64,000 bases of DNA, taken from positions 66,961 to 130,960 of the forward strand of contig JAWKJY010000010.1 of assembly GCA_041393535.1 (NCBI GenBank). The letters run 5' to 3'. Each line of letters starts with the position of its first letter. Position 1 is the stretch's first letter. A program made the position numbers and the translations under genes. This document shows, piece by piece, positions 33,857 through 41,720 of the stretch. Source of the DNA: JAWKJY01 sp041393535. Its GTDB lineage: Bacteria; Actinomycetota; Thermoleophilia; Gaiellales; Gaiellaceae. The notes below the pieces were generated by a model. That model was not told the origin of the DNA and did not search any database. It saw only the letters and a list, made by a program, of their open reading frames with translations.

Positions 33857-35436
33857 GCGGCCTGCCCGAGCGTCAGGTGGCGGACGAGCCGGACCGCGCC
33901 GGCCGGGTCGAACGCGACCCCGTCGGCCCCGACCCGCTCGCGCAGCGTCGGGTCGACGAGGAACGGCGCGCCGCCGGCGATCACGCGGATGCGGTGGAGG
34001 CCGCGGCGCCGCAGCAGCTCCTTCAGCTCGGGGACGTGCTTCGCCGTGTGCAGGAGCAGCGTCGAGACGCCGATCACCGTCGCGCCCTCGCGGACGGCGG
34101 CGTCGACGAGGTCCTCGTTGCGCACGCTCAGGCCGAGGTCGACGACGCGGAAGCCGTCGGCGCGCAGGGCGGCGACGACGATCCGGCGGCCGAGGTCGTG
34201 GAAGTCCTGCCAGGCGTTCCCGATCACGATCGGAGGGCCGTCCCGTCCGTCCGAGACGAGCGGCTCAAGCCGCTCGAGCGCCGCCTCGAGGATGCGGGCG
34301 TTCCGGAAGTGCTCGATCGTCGGGCGCCCGGGCCCGGCCGCGTTGTACGCGCGCTGGGCGGCGCCGGCCAGGCGGCCGAGCAGCTCGTCGGGCGCGACGT
34401 CGGCGGCGAGGGCCTGCTCGAGCGCCCGGGCCGCGTCGTCGGGCCGGTCGTCGACCAGCGCCCGCTCGAAGGCGGCCTCGAAGGCGCCGAGCGAGCGGAT
34501 CGCGGGCCGCGCCGGCGCCGGCGCCGCCTCGAGCCAGAGCGCGTCGCCGGCGCGCGCGCCCGCGGCGAGCTCCGCCGCGAGCGCGGAGGCCGCCTGATCC
34601 ACGTGCTCCCCGTGCAGCCGCGCCTGCTCGACCAGCTCCTGCAGCTCGACCTGGCCGTAGGCGAGCTCCTGGACGCGTCCGGTCGGCTCGAGGAGCGCGT
34701 CCGCGCGACCGTCGGTCTCGACCGCGGCGCCCTCGAGCACCCGGACGGCGGCCTCCGCGCCGGCGAGCGCCTCGAGGTTCTCGCCGAAGCGCTCGGCGCC
34801 CCGGCCGATCGCCTCGGCGATCCGGTCGGCGGCGGCGACGACGTCAGAGACGACCTCGCGCGTCGTCACCGAGAGCGAGCCCACCTCCTCGGCGACCACC
34901 TGGAACCCGACCCCGGCTGCGCCCGCGCGGGCCGCCTCGATCCGCGCGTTCAGCGCGAGCAGCTTGGTCCGGTCGGCGATGCCGCGGATCTCGGCCATCC
35001 GCTCGTGGATCTCGCCGACCTGCCGGTTCAGCTCCGCCAGCTCGGCCTCGAAGGCGCGGATCGAGCCCGCGTAGCTCTCGATCGCCGCGGCGGCGTGCCC
35101 GGTGGCCGAGACGATCTCCCCGACGGCGTCGCCCAGGCCGGTCGACGTGCGGGAGAGCCGCTCGGCGACCTCGGCGAAGCCGCCGCGGCGCGCGAGCTCG
35201 AGCGCGCGGCCGGTGACCGCCAGGAGGGCCCGGTTCGACGCGCGCGCGTCCTCCGCCCGGGCGCGGTGCGCGTGGAGCGCCCGCGCCAGCGAGCCGACCC
35301 CGTCGGCGAGCGGGTGCCCGGCCGGCGGCTCGGGCTCCGGCTCGGCCGGTTGCGAGGGAGCGGGCGCGACCGGAGCCGGCTCGACGTGGACGTCGAGCTC
35401 GCTCGCTGCGCGTCGCCTGCTGCCCCAGAGCCACAT
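33853..35436 (-). CDS. Soluble chemoreceptor fused to a cobalamin-binding module
   Basis: 527 aa with no membrane helix. Residues 1-45 are a Pro/Glu-rich leader. Residues about 60-300 are a methyl-accepting-type coiled coil with a recognisable tip (IADRTKLLALNARIEAARAG at 153-172, then GFQVVAEEVGSL). Residues about 318-395 are a helical cap as in methionine synthase and MtaC. Residues 400-525 are a Rossmann-like B12 domain with the complete signature Asp411-x-His413-x-x-Gly416, 41 residues, Ser458-x-Leu460, 27 residues, Gly488-Gly489. His413 would be the lower cobalt ligand. The product could signal to CheA/CheW according to the state or methylation of a corrinoid. It forms a two-gene operon with the methyltransferase-like gene and has a sigma-28-like promoter. 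Confidence 0.88.
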   Translation of the reverse strand: MWLWGSRRRAASELDVHVEPAPVAPAPSQPAEPEPEPPAGHPLADGVGSLARALHAHRARAEDARASNRALLAVTGRALELARRGGFAEVAERLSRTSTGLGDAVGEIVSATGHAAAAIESYAGSIRAFEAELAELNRQVGEIHERMAEIRGIADRTKLLALNARIEAARAGAAGVGFQVVAEEVGSLSVTTREVVSDVVAAADRIAEAIGRGAERFGENLEALAGAEAAVRVLEGAAVETDGRADALLEPTGRVQELAYGQVELQELVEQARLHGEHVDQAASALAAELAAGARAGDALWLEAAPAPARPAIRSLGAFEAAFERALVDDRPDDAARALEQALAADVAPDELLGRLAGAAQRAYNAAGPGRPTIEHFRNARILEAALERLEPLVSDGRDGPPIVIGNAWQDFHDLGRRIVVAALRADGFRVVDLGLSVRNEDLVDAAVREGATVIGVSTLLLHTAKHVPELKELLRRRGLHRIRVIAGGAPFLVDPTLRERVGADGVAFDPAGAVRLVRHLTLGQAA

Positions 35437-35448
35437 GCTGCTCCCCGT

Positions 35449-35475
35449 CGATCGGCAGCGGGCAGCCCGAATCCA
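35449..35475 (-). promoter_or_regulatory. Sigma-28-type promoter of the corrinoid-chemoreceptor operon
   Basis: Minus strand: -35 TGGATTCG (35475-35468), 11-nt spacer, -10 GCCGATCG (35456-35449), 12 nt before the ATG at 35436. It resembles the CHAP-gene promoter (-35 TGGATTCC). Confidence 0.5.
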
Positions 35476-35557
35476 TCCGGGTCGACGCGGATCTCGCCCC
35501 GGCCGCCCGGACGGGTGCGCCCGGTTGCCCCCGGGCCGGCCGGGGTAGACAGGCGCG

Positions 35558-36637
35558 ATGCGCGTCCCGCCGGTTCCGCGGAGCCTCGACCGCGCGTCGG
35601 GCTGGGCCTGGCGCCTGCTCCTCTGCGCCGCCGCGCTCGTCGCGGTGCTCGCGCTGCTCGTGTTCCTGCAGGTGATCGTGCTCCCGGTGCTCGTCGCGCT
35701 GACGATCTCCCCGGCGCTGCTCCCCCTGACCGACTGGCTGCGCTGCCGCGGGATCGGCCGGCCCGCCGCGGCGATCTCGCTCGTGCTGGCGATCGCGCTC
35801 GTCGCCGGCCTCGCGGCGCTCGTCGCCGTCTCGATCGTCTCGCAGTACGACGAGCTCGCGGACGCCGCGCAGCGCGGCGTCGAGCGGGCGACGGCATGGC
35901 TCGACGACCAGGGGATCGACGTCGCGGGCGACGGCTCGCAGAGCCTGGCCGACCGGATCGGGACGGCCTGGAGCGCCGCGTCCGACTACCTCGTCGCCGG
36001 CCTGCGCACCGGCGTGTCGCTCGTCGCCGGGGTCGTCCTCGCGGTCGCGATGCTGTACTTCGTCCTCCGCGACGGGCGCGGCGCCTGGCGCGGCCTGCTC
36101 GGCCGCCTCGGCGCCGAGAACCGGCCAGCGGTCGAGCGCGCCGGCCATGCCGCGTGGAAGCAGCTCGCCGGCTACGTCCGAGGCACGGCGCTGATCGCCG
36201 CGCTCGATGCGCTGCTGATCGGGATCGGCATCGCGCTGCTCGGCGTGCCGCTCGTCCTCCCGCTCGCCGTGCTCGTCTTCCTGGGCGGCTTCATCCCGTT
36301 CGCCGGGGCGACGCTCACCGGGGCGATCGCCGTGCTCGTCGCGTTCGCGGACGAGGGCGGCGTGATCGCGCTGGCCACGCTCGGCGTCGTGCTCGGCGTC
36401 CAGTTCGTCGAGGGCAACTTCCTCCAGCCGATCGTGCAGAGCCGGACCGTGTCCCTGCACCCGGCCGTCGTCATCCTCGCGGTCGCCGCCGGCGGCTCGC
36501 TCTTCGGGATCCTTGGCGCGTTCCTCGCCGTCCCCGTGGTCGCGGTGGCCGTGGCCTTCGTGCGGAGCCTCGCGGACGAGCCGATCGACCCCCGCGGCCC
36601 GGCCGACGCCGGCGCGCCGGAGCACGTGCCGCCGTAG
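35558..36637 (+). CDS. AI-2E-family (PerM/YdiK-like) membrane transporter
   Basis: 359 aa with about seven to eight hydrophobic helices. The family pattern is present: paired N-terminal helices, a long extracytoplasmic loop (about 100-150) and a C-terminal core with LVFLGGFIPFAGATLTGAIAVLVAF and VQFVEGNFLQPIVQSRTVSLHPAVVILAV. Members export small molecules or ions (AI-2 in one case). The substrate here is unknown. It is divergent from the corrinoid receptor and convergent with fliN (6 nt apart). Confidence 0.88.
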   Translation: MRVPPVPRSLDRASGWAWRLLLCAAALVAVLALLVFLQVIVLPVLVALTISPALLPLTDWLRCRGIGRPAAAISLVLAIALVAGLAALVAVSIVSQYDELADAAQRGVERATAWLDDQGIDVAGDGSQSLADRIGTAWSAASDYLVAGLRTGVSLVAGVVLAVAMLYFVLRDGRGAWRGLLGRLGAENRPAVERAGHAAWKQLAGYVRGTALIAALDALLIGIGIALLGVPLVLPLAVLVFLGGFIPFAGATLTGAIAVLVAFADEGGVIALATLGVVLGVQFVEGNFLQPIVQSRTVSLHPAVVILAVAAGGSLFGILGAFLAVPVVAVAVAFVRSLADEPIDPRGPADAGAPEHVPP

Positions 36638-36643
36638 CGCAGC

Positions 36644-37054
36644 CTACGCGGGACGCAGCGGCGACGGGCCCTGGCGGAGCGTGCGGCGCTCGGCCGGGAG
36701 GATCTCGGTCACGCGCAGGCCGAACTCCTCGTCGACCGCGACGACCTCGCCGCGCGCCACGGGCGTGCCGTTGACGTAGAGGTCGGCGGGCTCGCCGACC
36801 ATCTTGTCGAGCGTGATGATCGTGCCCGGGGCGATCGCGAGCGCGTCGCGGATCGTCATCGAGGTCCGCCCCATCTCGACGACGAGCTCCACCGGGACGT
36901 CCAGGACGAGCCCGAGGTCGCCGCTCCCGTCGCCCGACGGGCCGGCGCCGCCGAGCTCGGCGAGCGCGACGTCCGCGTCGAGGCCGCCCGCCAGGTCGCC
37001 GGCGATTCCGCCGAGCGCCTGGGCCACCTCTGCATCGAGGGAGAAGTCGTCCAT
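36644..37054 (-). CDS. fliN: Flagellar motor switch protein FliN
   Basis: 136 aa. A Gly/Ala/Asp-rich N-terminal leader is followed by the SpoA domain: LGLVLDVPVELVVEMGRTSMTIRDALAIAPGTIITLDKMVGEPADLYVNGTPVARGEVVAVDEEFGLRV, nearly every residue matching the FliN consensus. It forms the bottom of the C-ring. It follows fliL directly, and no fliM lies between them or elsewhere in this window, which is unusual. Confidence 0.94.
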   Translation of the reverse strand: MDDFSLDAEVAQALGGIAGDLAGGLDADVALAELGGAGPSGDGSGDLGLVLDVPVELVVEMGRTSMTIRDALAIAPGTIITLDKMVGEPADLYVNGTPVARGEVVAVDEEFGLRVTEILPAERRTLRQGPSPLRPA

Positions 37055-37063
37055 CCGTGCCTC

Positions 37064-37525
37064 CTACTGCACCGCGACGTCGGTGAAGTAGACCTCCTTG
37101 ACGTGCTCGTCGGTCTGCTTCTTCACGGCGGTCAGGATCTCCTCCAGCGCCTGCTCGCGCCCCGTCTTCGAGACGAGCTCGTCCGCATCCATGCCGGTCA
37201 GGGTGTCCGTGATGATCGCCCGGACGACGCCCTCCTGCGCCAGGCCGCCGCCCTCGGCGCCATGTCCGCCACCGCCGGCCTCCTCCTCGACGACGAGCGC
37301 CACGGAGACCTTCCCGTAGTGGCCGTCCGCGAGGTTGACGACGAACTCCTTCTCGAGCGCCATCACGGTGCCCTCGATCTTCGGCTTCGGGGGCGGCGGC
37401 GGCTTCGGGGCGAACTTCATCTTGTAGCCCACGCCTGCGACGACGAGCACGAGGACCGGGACGAGCAGCTTCTTCTTGCTCTTCTTCTTGCCCTCGCCCT
37501 CGGCGCCCTTCTTCTTGTCGCTCAT
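37064..37525 (-). CDS. fliL: Flagellar basal-body-associated protein FliL
   Basis: 153 aa. A Lys-rich cytosolic start leads to one membrane helix (about 20-35) and a Pro-rich linker (PKPPPPPKPK). The periplasmic FliL domain has EKEFVVNLADGHYGKVSVALVVEEE. The C-terminus has REQALEEILTAVKKQTDEHVKEVYFTDVAVQ, the usual FliL end. It surrounds and supports the stator. ATGA overlap with motB. Confidence 0.93.
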   Translation of the reverse strand: MSDKKKGAEGEGKKKSKKKLLVPVLVLVVAGVGYKMKFAPKPPPPPKPKIEGTVMALEKEFVVNLADGHYGKVSVALVVEEEAGGGGHGAEGGGLAQEGVVRAIITDTLTGMDADELVSKTGREQALEEILTAVKKQTDEHVKEVYFTDVAVQ

Positions 37526-38514
37526 GGGGTGACCTCCTGATCGCCCGACGTCGTGCCGCTCGAGGCGGGCGCGACGGCGTCGGGCGAGATCCCGATGGGG
37601 TTCTCGCTGTCGAGGGGTGTGATCGCGGGGACGGCCGCCGGCGGTGCGACGGTGGTCGTCTCCACGGACGTGGTCGTGGTGCCGGCGGCGTCGCCCTCGG
37701 TCGCCGTGCGAACGACGACGATCTCGACGCGACGGTTCTCCGCCCGCCCCTCGGCGGTGTCGTTCGGGGCGATGGGGCGCGTGTCGGCGAAGCCGGCCGC
37801 CGTCATGCGGCCCGGGGTGATGCCGTCCTCGAGGAAGACGGAGAGGACGGTGACGGCGCGGCTCGTCGCCAGCTCCCAGTTGTTCCGGAAGCGGGCCGTC
37901 GCGATCGGCACGTCGTCCGTGTGGCCCTCGATGTGGATCGGGTTCTGGCGCGGGACGCTCTTGACCGCCTTCACGAGGTCGTCCAGCACCGGCCGCGCGG
38001 AGGCGAACAGATCGGCCTCGCCGGTCGCGAAGAGCATGTTGTCCGGGAGGATCCGGATCACGAGCCCGCGCTCGTCGATCGTCGTCTTGACCTTGCCGGC
38101 GATGCCGCGGTTGGTGACGGACTTGTCGACGGCGTCCTTGATCTTCTGCAGGTCCTGCAGCTCCGCGGCCGTCGCGGCCTGCTCGGCCTCGGTCTTGCCG
38201 CCCGTGCTCTTCTGCTGGTCGGGCATGACGGCGTCCTGCGGCGTGACGGGCTCGACCTTCGCCGTCGACCCGGGGCCGCCCTGGAGGATCGAGTCCTGTC
38301 CGACGAAGAGCGGCGAGCCGAAGGCGTTCGTCAGCGACAGCTTGAGCGCGTCGAACTTGTCGGCGCTCGTGGTCGACATGGCCCAGAGGATGATGAACAG
38401 GGCCATGAGGAGCGTGATCATGTCCGCGTAGGTCAGCAGCCAGCGCTCGTCGGGATGGAAGCCCTCCCCACCGCGCTTCTTCTTCTTGCCGCCCCCACCG
38501 CCGCCGGCGCTCAT
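37522..38514 (-). CDS. motB: Stator protein MotB
   Basis: 330 aa. After a Gly/Lys-rich tail comes the single membrane helix with the proton-carrying Asp31 (WLLTYADMITLLMALFIILWAMS). A plug/linker region follows, then an OmpA-like peptidoglycan-binding domain (about 155-275, with NPIHIEGHTDDVPI and NWELATSRAVTV). A Thr/Val/Pro-rich extension of about 50 residues follows. It is coupled to motA and fliL by ATGA overlaps. Confidence 0.96.
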   Translation of the reverse strand: MSAGGGGGGKKKKRGGEGFHPDERWLLTYADMITLLMALFIILWAMSTTSADKFDALKLSLTNAFGSPLFVGQDSILQGGPGSTAKVEPVTPQDAVMPDQQKSTGGKTEAEQAATAAELQDLQKIKDAVDKSVTNRGIAGKVKTTIDERGLVIRILPDNMLFATGEADLFASARPVLDDLVKAVKSVPRQNPIHIEGHTDDVPIATARFRNNWELATSRAVTVLSVFLEDGITPGRMTAAGFADTRPIAPNDTAEGRAENRRVEIVVVRTATEGDAAGTTTTSVETTTVAPPAAVPAITPLDSENPIGISPDAVAPASSGTTSGDQEVTP

Positions 38515-39293
38515 GCGGCCTCCTTCAGGCCTTCCTCACCGCGGCGGTCGCCCGGTGCGAGGAAGGTCTCGAGCCGCTCGCCCAGCATGCGCGGGTTCTC
38601 GCCGGCCTGGATCGCGAGCACGGCCTCGAGGATCATCTCGCGGTAGTGCACCTCCTCGGCGGAGAAGCTCTTGAGCCGGTTCGCGATCGGGAAGTAGATG
38701 ACGTTCGCGGAGCCGACGCCGTAGAGCGTCGCGAGGAACGCGCCCGCGATCGAGTGGCCGAGCGACGCGGGGTCGCTCAGGTTCTCGAGCACGTGCACGA
38801 GCGAGAGGACGGTGCCGAGGATGCCGATGGTCGGCGCGAAGCCGCCGCCCATCTGGAAGATGTTCGCGTTCGCGCCGTGGCGCTTCGCCATGCCGTCGAT
38901 CTCGGCCTCGAGCATGGAGCGGACGAGCTCCGAGTCGGTGCCGTCGACGACGAGCTGCAGCCCCTTCTTCGCGAACGGGTCGTCGATCTGCTTGATGTCC
39001 TCCTCGAGCGCGAGAAGGCCCTCGCGGCGCGCCTTCTCGGCCACCTTGACCATCTGGCCGATCGCGCCGTGGTGATCCAGATCGGTCCCCTTCATCGCGA
39101 AGATCATCAGCTTGGGGATCGCCTTCGTCGCCTCGATCGGCTGCGAGGCGATCGTCACGCCGAGCGTGCCCCCGAGCACGATCAGGAGCGACGGGATGTT
39201 GATCAGGCCGGCGGGGTTGCCGCCTTCCATGATCATCCCGACCATGATCCCCATGATCGCGACGACGATGCCGATCCCGGCAGTTGCCTTCAT
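38511..39293 (-). CDS. motA: Stator protein MotA
   Basis: 260 aa with four membrane helices. MotA landmarks are GGNPAGLINIPSLLIVLGGTLGVTI near the N-terminus and MGGGFAPTIGILGTVLSLVHVLENL before helix 3. The cytoplasmic loop includes EKARREGLLALEEDI with conserved charged residues that contact FliG. It is first of motA-motB-fliL-fliN and has a sigma-28-like promoter about 80 nt upstream. Confidence 0.96.
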   Translation of the reverse strand: MKATAGIGIVVAIMGIMVGMIMEGGNPAGLINIPSLLIVLGGTLGVTIASQPIEATKAIPKLMIFAMKGTDLDHHGAIGQMVKVAEKARREGLLALEEDIKQIDDPFAKKGLQLVVDGTDSELVRSMLEAEIDGMAKRHGANANIFQMGGGFAPTIGILGTVLSLVHVLENLSDPASLGHSIAGAFLATLYGVGSANVIYFPIANRLKSFSAEEVHYREMILEAVLAIQAGENPRMLGERLETFLAPGDRRGEEGLKEAA

Positions 39294-39372
39294 CGCAGGG
39301 TGCTCCGCTCCGTCGGTGCCATCAGCCGGCCCTCCATGGCCGCACTGTCGGGGACACGTCTTGCAGCCCGAG

Positions 39373-39399
39373 TGATCGGCACCCGCCCTCCGGGCTGCT
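39373..39399 (-). promoter_or_regulatory. Possible sigma-28-type promoter of motA operon
   Basis: Minus strand: -35 AGCAGCCC (39399-39392), 11-nt spacer, -10 GCCGATCA (39380-39373). The -10 is perfect, and the -35 resembles that of the HemAT gene (TGCAGCCC). Confidence 0.5.
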
Positions 39400-39423
39400 C
39401 ACCCGTCGGAGGGATGACAACGC

Positions 39424-39495
39424 CGGGGAGAAGCTCGCGCGTCTCCCCCACGGGCCCCCTCATCGCGCCAGGCCACGCGCACTCGGGCTCCCGCC
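39424..39495 (+). repeat. Dispersed two-hairpin intergenic element, copy B
   Basis: Same order as copy A: GGGGAGAAGCTCGCGCGTCTCCCC (hairpin with an altered right arm), then CCACGGGCCCCCTCATCGCG and CCAGGC, then CTCGGGCTCCCGCC. It lies in the 368-nt gap between flbD and motA, which holds no gene. A half hairpin (GCGGGGGAGAAGCGGGG) recurs at about 39570. Confidence 0.7.
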
Positions 39496-39661
39496 CCACG
39501 AACACGTCGAAGCTCCCCTCCCGGACGACGCGGTCGCCGGACGGCAGCAAGCTGCCCTCCCCGGCGAGGTCGCGGGGGAGAAGCGGGGCGTGCTGGCGCC
39601 CGCCGGGGCGGGACCAGGCGGGCGCCGGGTTGGGACGGCGGCGGGACGACACGCGGTGCGG

Positions 39662-39901
39662 CTACTCGGTGCTGCCGTGGATCACGCGCAGCTCGGGCGG
39701 CGGGCCGTACGACGACGCGAGGATGCTCGCGTGCCAGGCGCGGACGAGCTCGGCGATCTCGGCGGGCGTCTCGCGCACGACGTGCTTGACGCCCGTCGTC
39801 AGCGTGACGACCGTGTCCGGCTTCGACTCGACCATGTGCAGCAGCGCCGGGTTCAGCAGGAAGGACGGCTCGCCGTGGCGGAGCGGATGGAGCTCGATCA
39901 T
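39662..39901 (-). CDS. flbD: FlbD-family small flagellar protein
   Basis: 79 aa beginning MIELHPLRHGEPSFLLNPALLHMVESKPDTVVTLTTG, the Gram-positive FlbD family (not the Caulobacter regulator). It keeps the usual place between flgE and motA. Its biochemical role is not established. The tail (about 45-79) is longer than in the shortest homologues. Confidence 0.88.
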   Translation of the reverse strand: MIELHPLRHGEPSFLLNPALLHMVESKPDTVVTLTTGVKHVVRETPAEIAELVRAWHASILASSYGPPPELRVIHGSTE

Positions 39902-39921
39902 GGGTGTGCCCTCCGGGAGGC

Positions 39922-39958
39922 CCGCGGCGGCGGGGCGCGAGGCGCCCCGCCGCCGCGG
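39922..39958. terminator. 17-bp perfect GC hairpin between flgE and flbD
   Basis: CCGCGGCGGCGGGGCGC pairs without mismatch to its complement around a GAG loop, 10 nt after the flgE stop and 21 nt before flbD. There is no T-run, so it may attenuate read-through or protect the flgE mRNA 3' end. Confidence 0.5.
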
Positions 39959-39967
39959 AGGGCCTCG

Positions 39968-40816
39968 CTAGCGGCCGACGTTGGCGAGCTGCTGGAGCAT
40001 CTCGTCCGCGGCGGAGATGATCCGGGTGTTGGCCTGGAAGCCGCGCTGGGCGGTGATCATCGACGTGAACTCCTGCGCCAGGTCGACGTTCGACATCTCG
40101 ACGGCGCCGGGGACGAGCACGCCCAGGCCGTTCGTGTCGCCCGGCGTGCCGGCGATCTCGAGGCCGGAGTTGTTCGACACGCGGTAGAGGTTCGCGGCCG
40201 CGCGCTCGAGGCCGGCGGCGTTCGGGAACTTCGCCAGCGTGATGCCCGCGACGACGGTCACGGTGCCCGCGGCGTCGACCGCGCTCACCTTGCCGTCCTG
40301 CCCGACCGTGATCGTCTTCGTCCCGGCCGGCACCTGGATCCGGGTCTCGGTGGTCGTCATCGCGTCGGCGACCGGGTCGTAGGCGTAGCCGACGACGTAG
40401 TAGCCGTCCTGGCTGACGAGGAAGCCGTCGCGGTCGAGCGTGAAGTTGCCCGCGCGCGTGTAGACCGAGTCGGTCGAGAGCGAGCCCGTGCCGTCCAGGG
40501 TCTTCAGGCGGAAGAAGCCGTCGCCCTGGACCGCCATGTCGAGCGTGCCGCCCGTCGACTGCACGGCGCCCGAGCTCATCAGGTTGTCGATGCCCGACAG
40601 CGTCACGCCGAGGCCGATCTGGGCCGGGTTCGTGCCGCCGAGGGCGGTCGAGGAGCCGCTCGCGCCCTTCTGCGTCTGCGAGAGCGCCTCCTTGAAGCTC
40701 GTGCGCTGGGCCTTGAAGCCGAGCGTGTTCACGTTCGCGATGTTGTTCGCGGTGACGTCGAGCATGATCTGGTGGGAGCGCAGGCCGCTGATCGCGGAGA
40801 ACATGGAGCGCATCAT
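39968..40816 (-). CDS. flgE: Flagellar hook protein FlgE
   Basis: 282 aa. The N-terminus RSMFSAISGLRSHQIMLDVTANNIANVNTLGFKAQRTSFKE is the hook form, and the C-terminus reads EMSNVDLAQEFTSMITAQRGFQANTRIISAADEMLQQLANV. The length is short for FlgE, so the hook outer domain is reduced. Gene order after flgD and the TIGR02530-like gene supports hook rather than rod. Two ATG codons in tandem (40816 and 40813) precede the Arg-Ser-Met. Confidence 0.88.
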   Translation of the reverse strand: MMRSMFSAISGLRSHQIMLDVTANNIANVNTLGFKAQRTSFKEALSQTQKGASGSSTALGGTNPAQIGLGVTLSGIDNLMSSGAVQSTGGTLDMAVQGDGFFRLKTLDGTGSLSTDSVYTRAGNFTLDRDGFLVSQDGYYVVGYAYDPVADAMTTTETRIQVPAGTKTITVGQDGKVSAVDAAGTVTVVAGITLAKFPNAAGLERAAANLYRVSNNSGLEIAGTPGDTNGLGVLVPGAVEMSNVDLAQEFTSMITAQRGFQANTRIISAADEMLQQLANVGR

Positions 40817-40896
40817 GGTGCGTGCCGTCCTTTCGTTCGGCGGGCCTCCTCGCTCGAGGTCCAGCCCGTGTGCCGTCGTGTCGTGCGCGCCGCCGG

Positions 40897-41304
40897 TCAG
40901 GCGATGACGGCGCTGTCGATGTTCGTGAAGACCTGCTCCTTCATGTGCTCACGGCCGACGGCCGTGATCACCGTGCGATTGGCGACCGAGACGACGAACG
41001 CCGTCCCGTCGACGAGGACGAGCGAGTCGCGCGACCCCTTCGAGGCGGCGCGCTCGACGCCGTCCGCGAGACGGGAGAGCGACGTCTCGTCCAGCTCGAT
41101 GCCGCGGCGGCGAAGCCGCTCGAGCGCGTGGCCGGAGAAGCGCAGCTGGCCGGTGTCCTCCAGCTTGCGCGTCAGGACCTCGCCGAACGCCGGCCCCTGG
41201 AGGGGCTGGGCCCGGCGCGCACGCTGCGCCTGGTCGGGCGCCGTCGCCGGCGTGACGCCGGTCAGCGGCCCCGGGGGCAGCGGGCTGTTGAGCGCTCCGC
41301 TCAC
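40897..41304 (-). CDS. Flagellar operon protein, TIGR02530 type
   Basis: 135 aa from GTG 41304 in a GTGA overlap with flgD. The core RFSGHALERLRRRGIELDETSLSRLADGVERAASKGSRDSLVLVDGTAFVVSVANRTVITA, followed by MKEQVFTNIDSAVI, matches the TIGR02530 flagellar-operon family, which lies between flgD and flgE in Gram-positives. The function is not established in detail. Confidence 0.9.
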   Translation of the reverse strand: MSGALNSPLPPGPLTGVTPATAPDQAQRARRAQPLQGPAFGEVLTRKLEDTGQLRFSGHALERLRRRGIELDETSLSRLADGVERAASKGSRDSLVLVDGTAFVVSVANRTVITAVGREHMKEQVFTNIDSAVIA

Positions 41305-41708
41305 TCCACGCTCCGGATCTGGGCCGGCGCCACGTCCACGTCGCCGACGCGGATCGAGATGACACCGTCCTCCAGCGACACCGAGGTGGCGACGCCCGAG
41401 GTGGTCGTGCCGTCGCCGACGTCGTAGGTGACCGTCTTGCCGATCAGGGCCACGCTCTCGGAGACGCGGCTCGACCAGGCCATCGTGCCGAGCTCGCTCG
41501 CGAGGTTCGCGACCTGCTCGACCGTCGAGAACTGCGCCATCGTCCCCATGAACTGCGGATCGGAGGTCGGGTTCATCGGGTCCTGGTTCTTCAGCTGCGC
41601 GACGAGCATCTTCAGGAAGTCGTCCTTCCCGAGCGTGTCCGTGGCGCGGCTCTGCGTGGTCGGCGTGGGCGTCGTCGTGACGGACGTCGTGCCGTTGACC
41701 GTGCTCAT
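41301..41708 (-). CDS. flgD: Hook cap scaffold FlgD (short form)
   Basis: 135 aa. A Thr-rich N-terminus is followed by the FlgD core LGKDDFLKMLVAQLKNQDPMNPTSDPQFMGTMAQFSTVEQVANL. A short C-terminal beta part ends APAQIRSVE. The Fn3/Tudor domains of enteric FlgD are lacking. It caps the growing hook. ATG 41708 was preferred to GTG 41714 because of the spacing from AGGAGGAGG. Confidence 0.92.
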   Translation of the reverse strand: MSTVNGTTSVTTTPTPTTQSRATDTLGKDDFLKMLVAQLKNQDPMNPTSDPQFMGTMAQFSTVEQVANLASELGTMAWSSRVSESVALIGKTVTYDVGDGTTTSGVATSVSLEDGVISIRVGDVDVAPAQIRSVE

Positions 41709-41720
41709 CTCCACCTCCTC

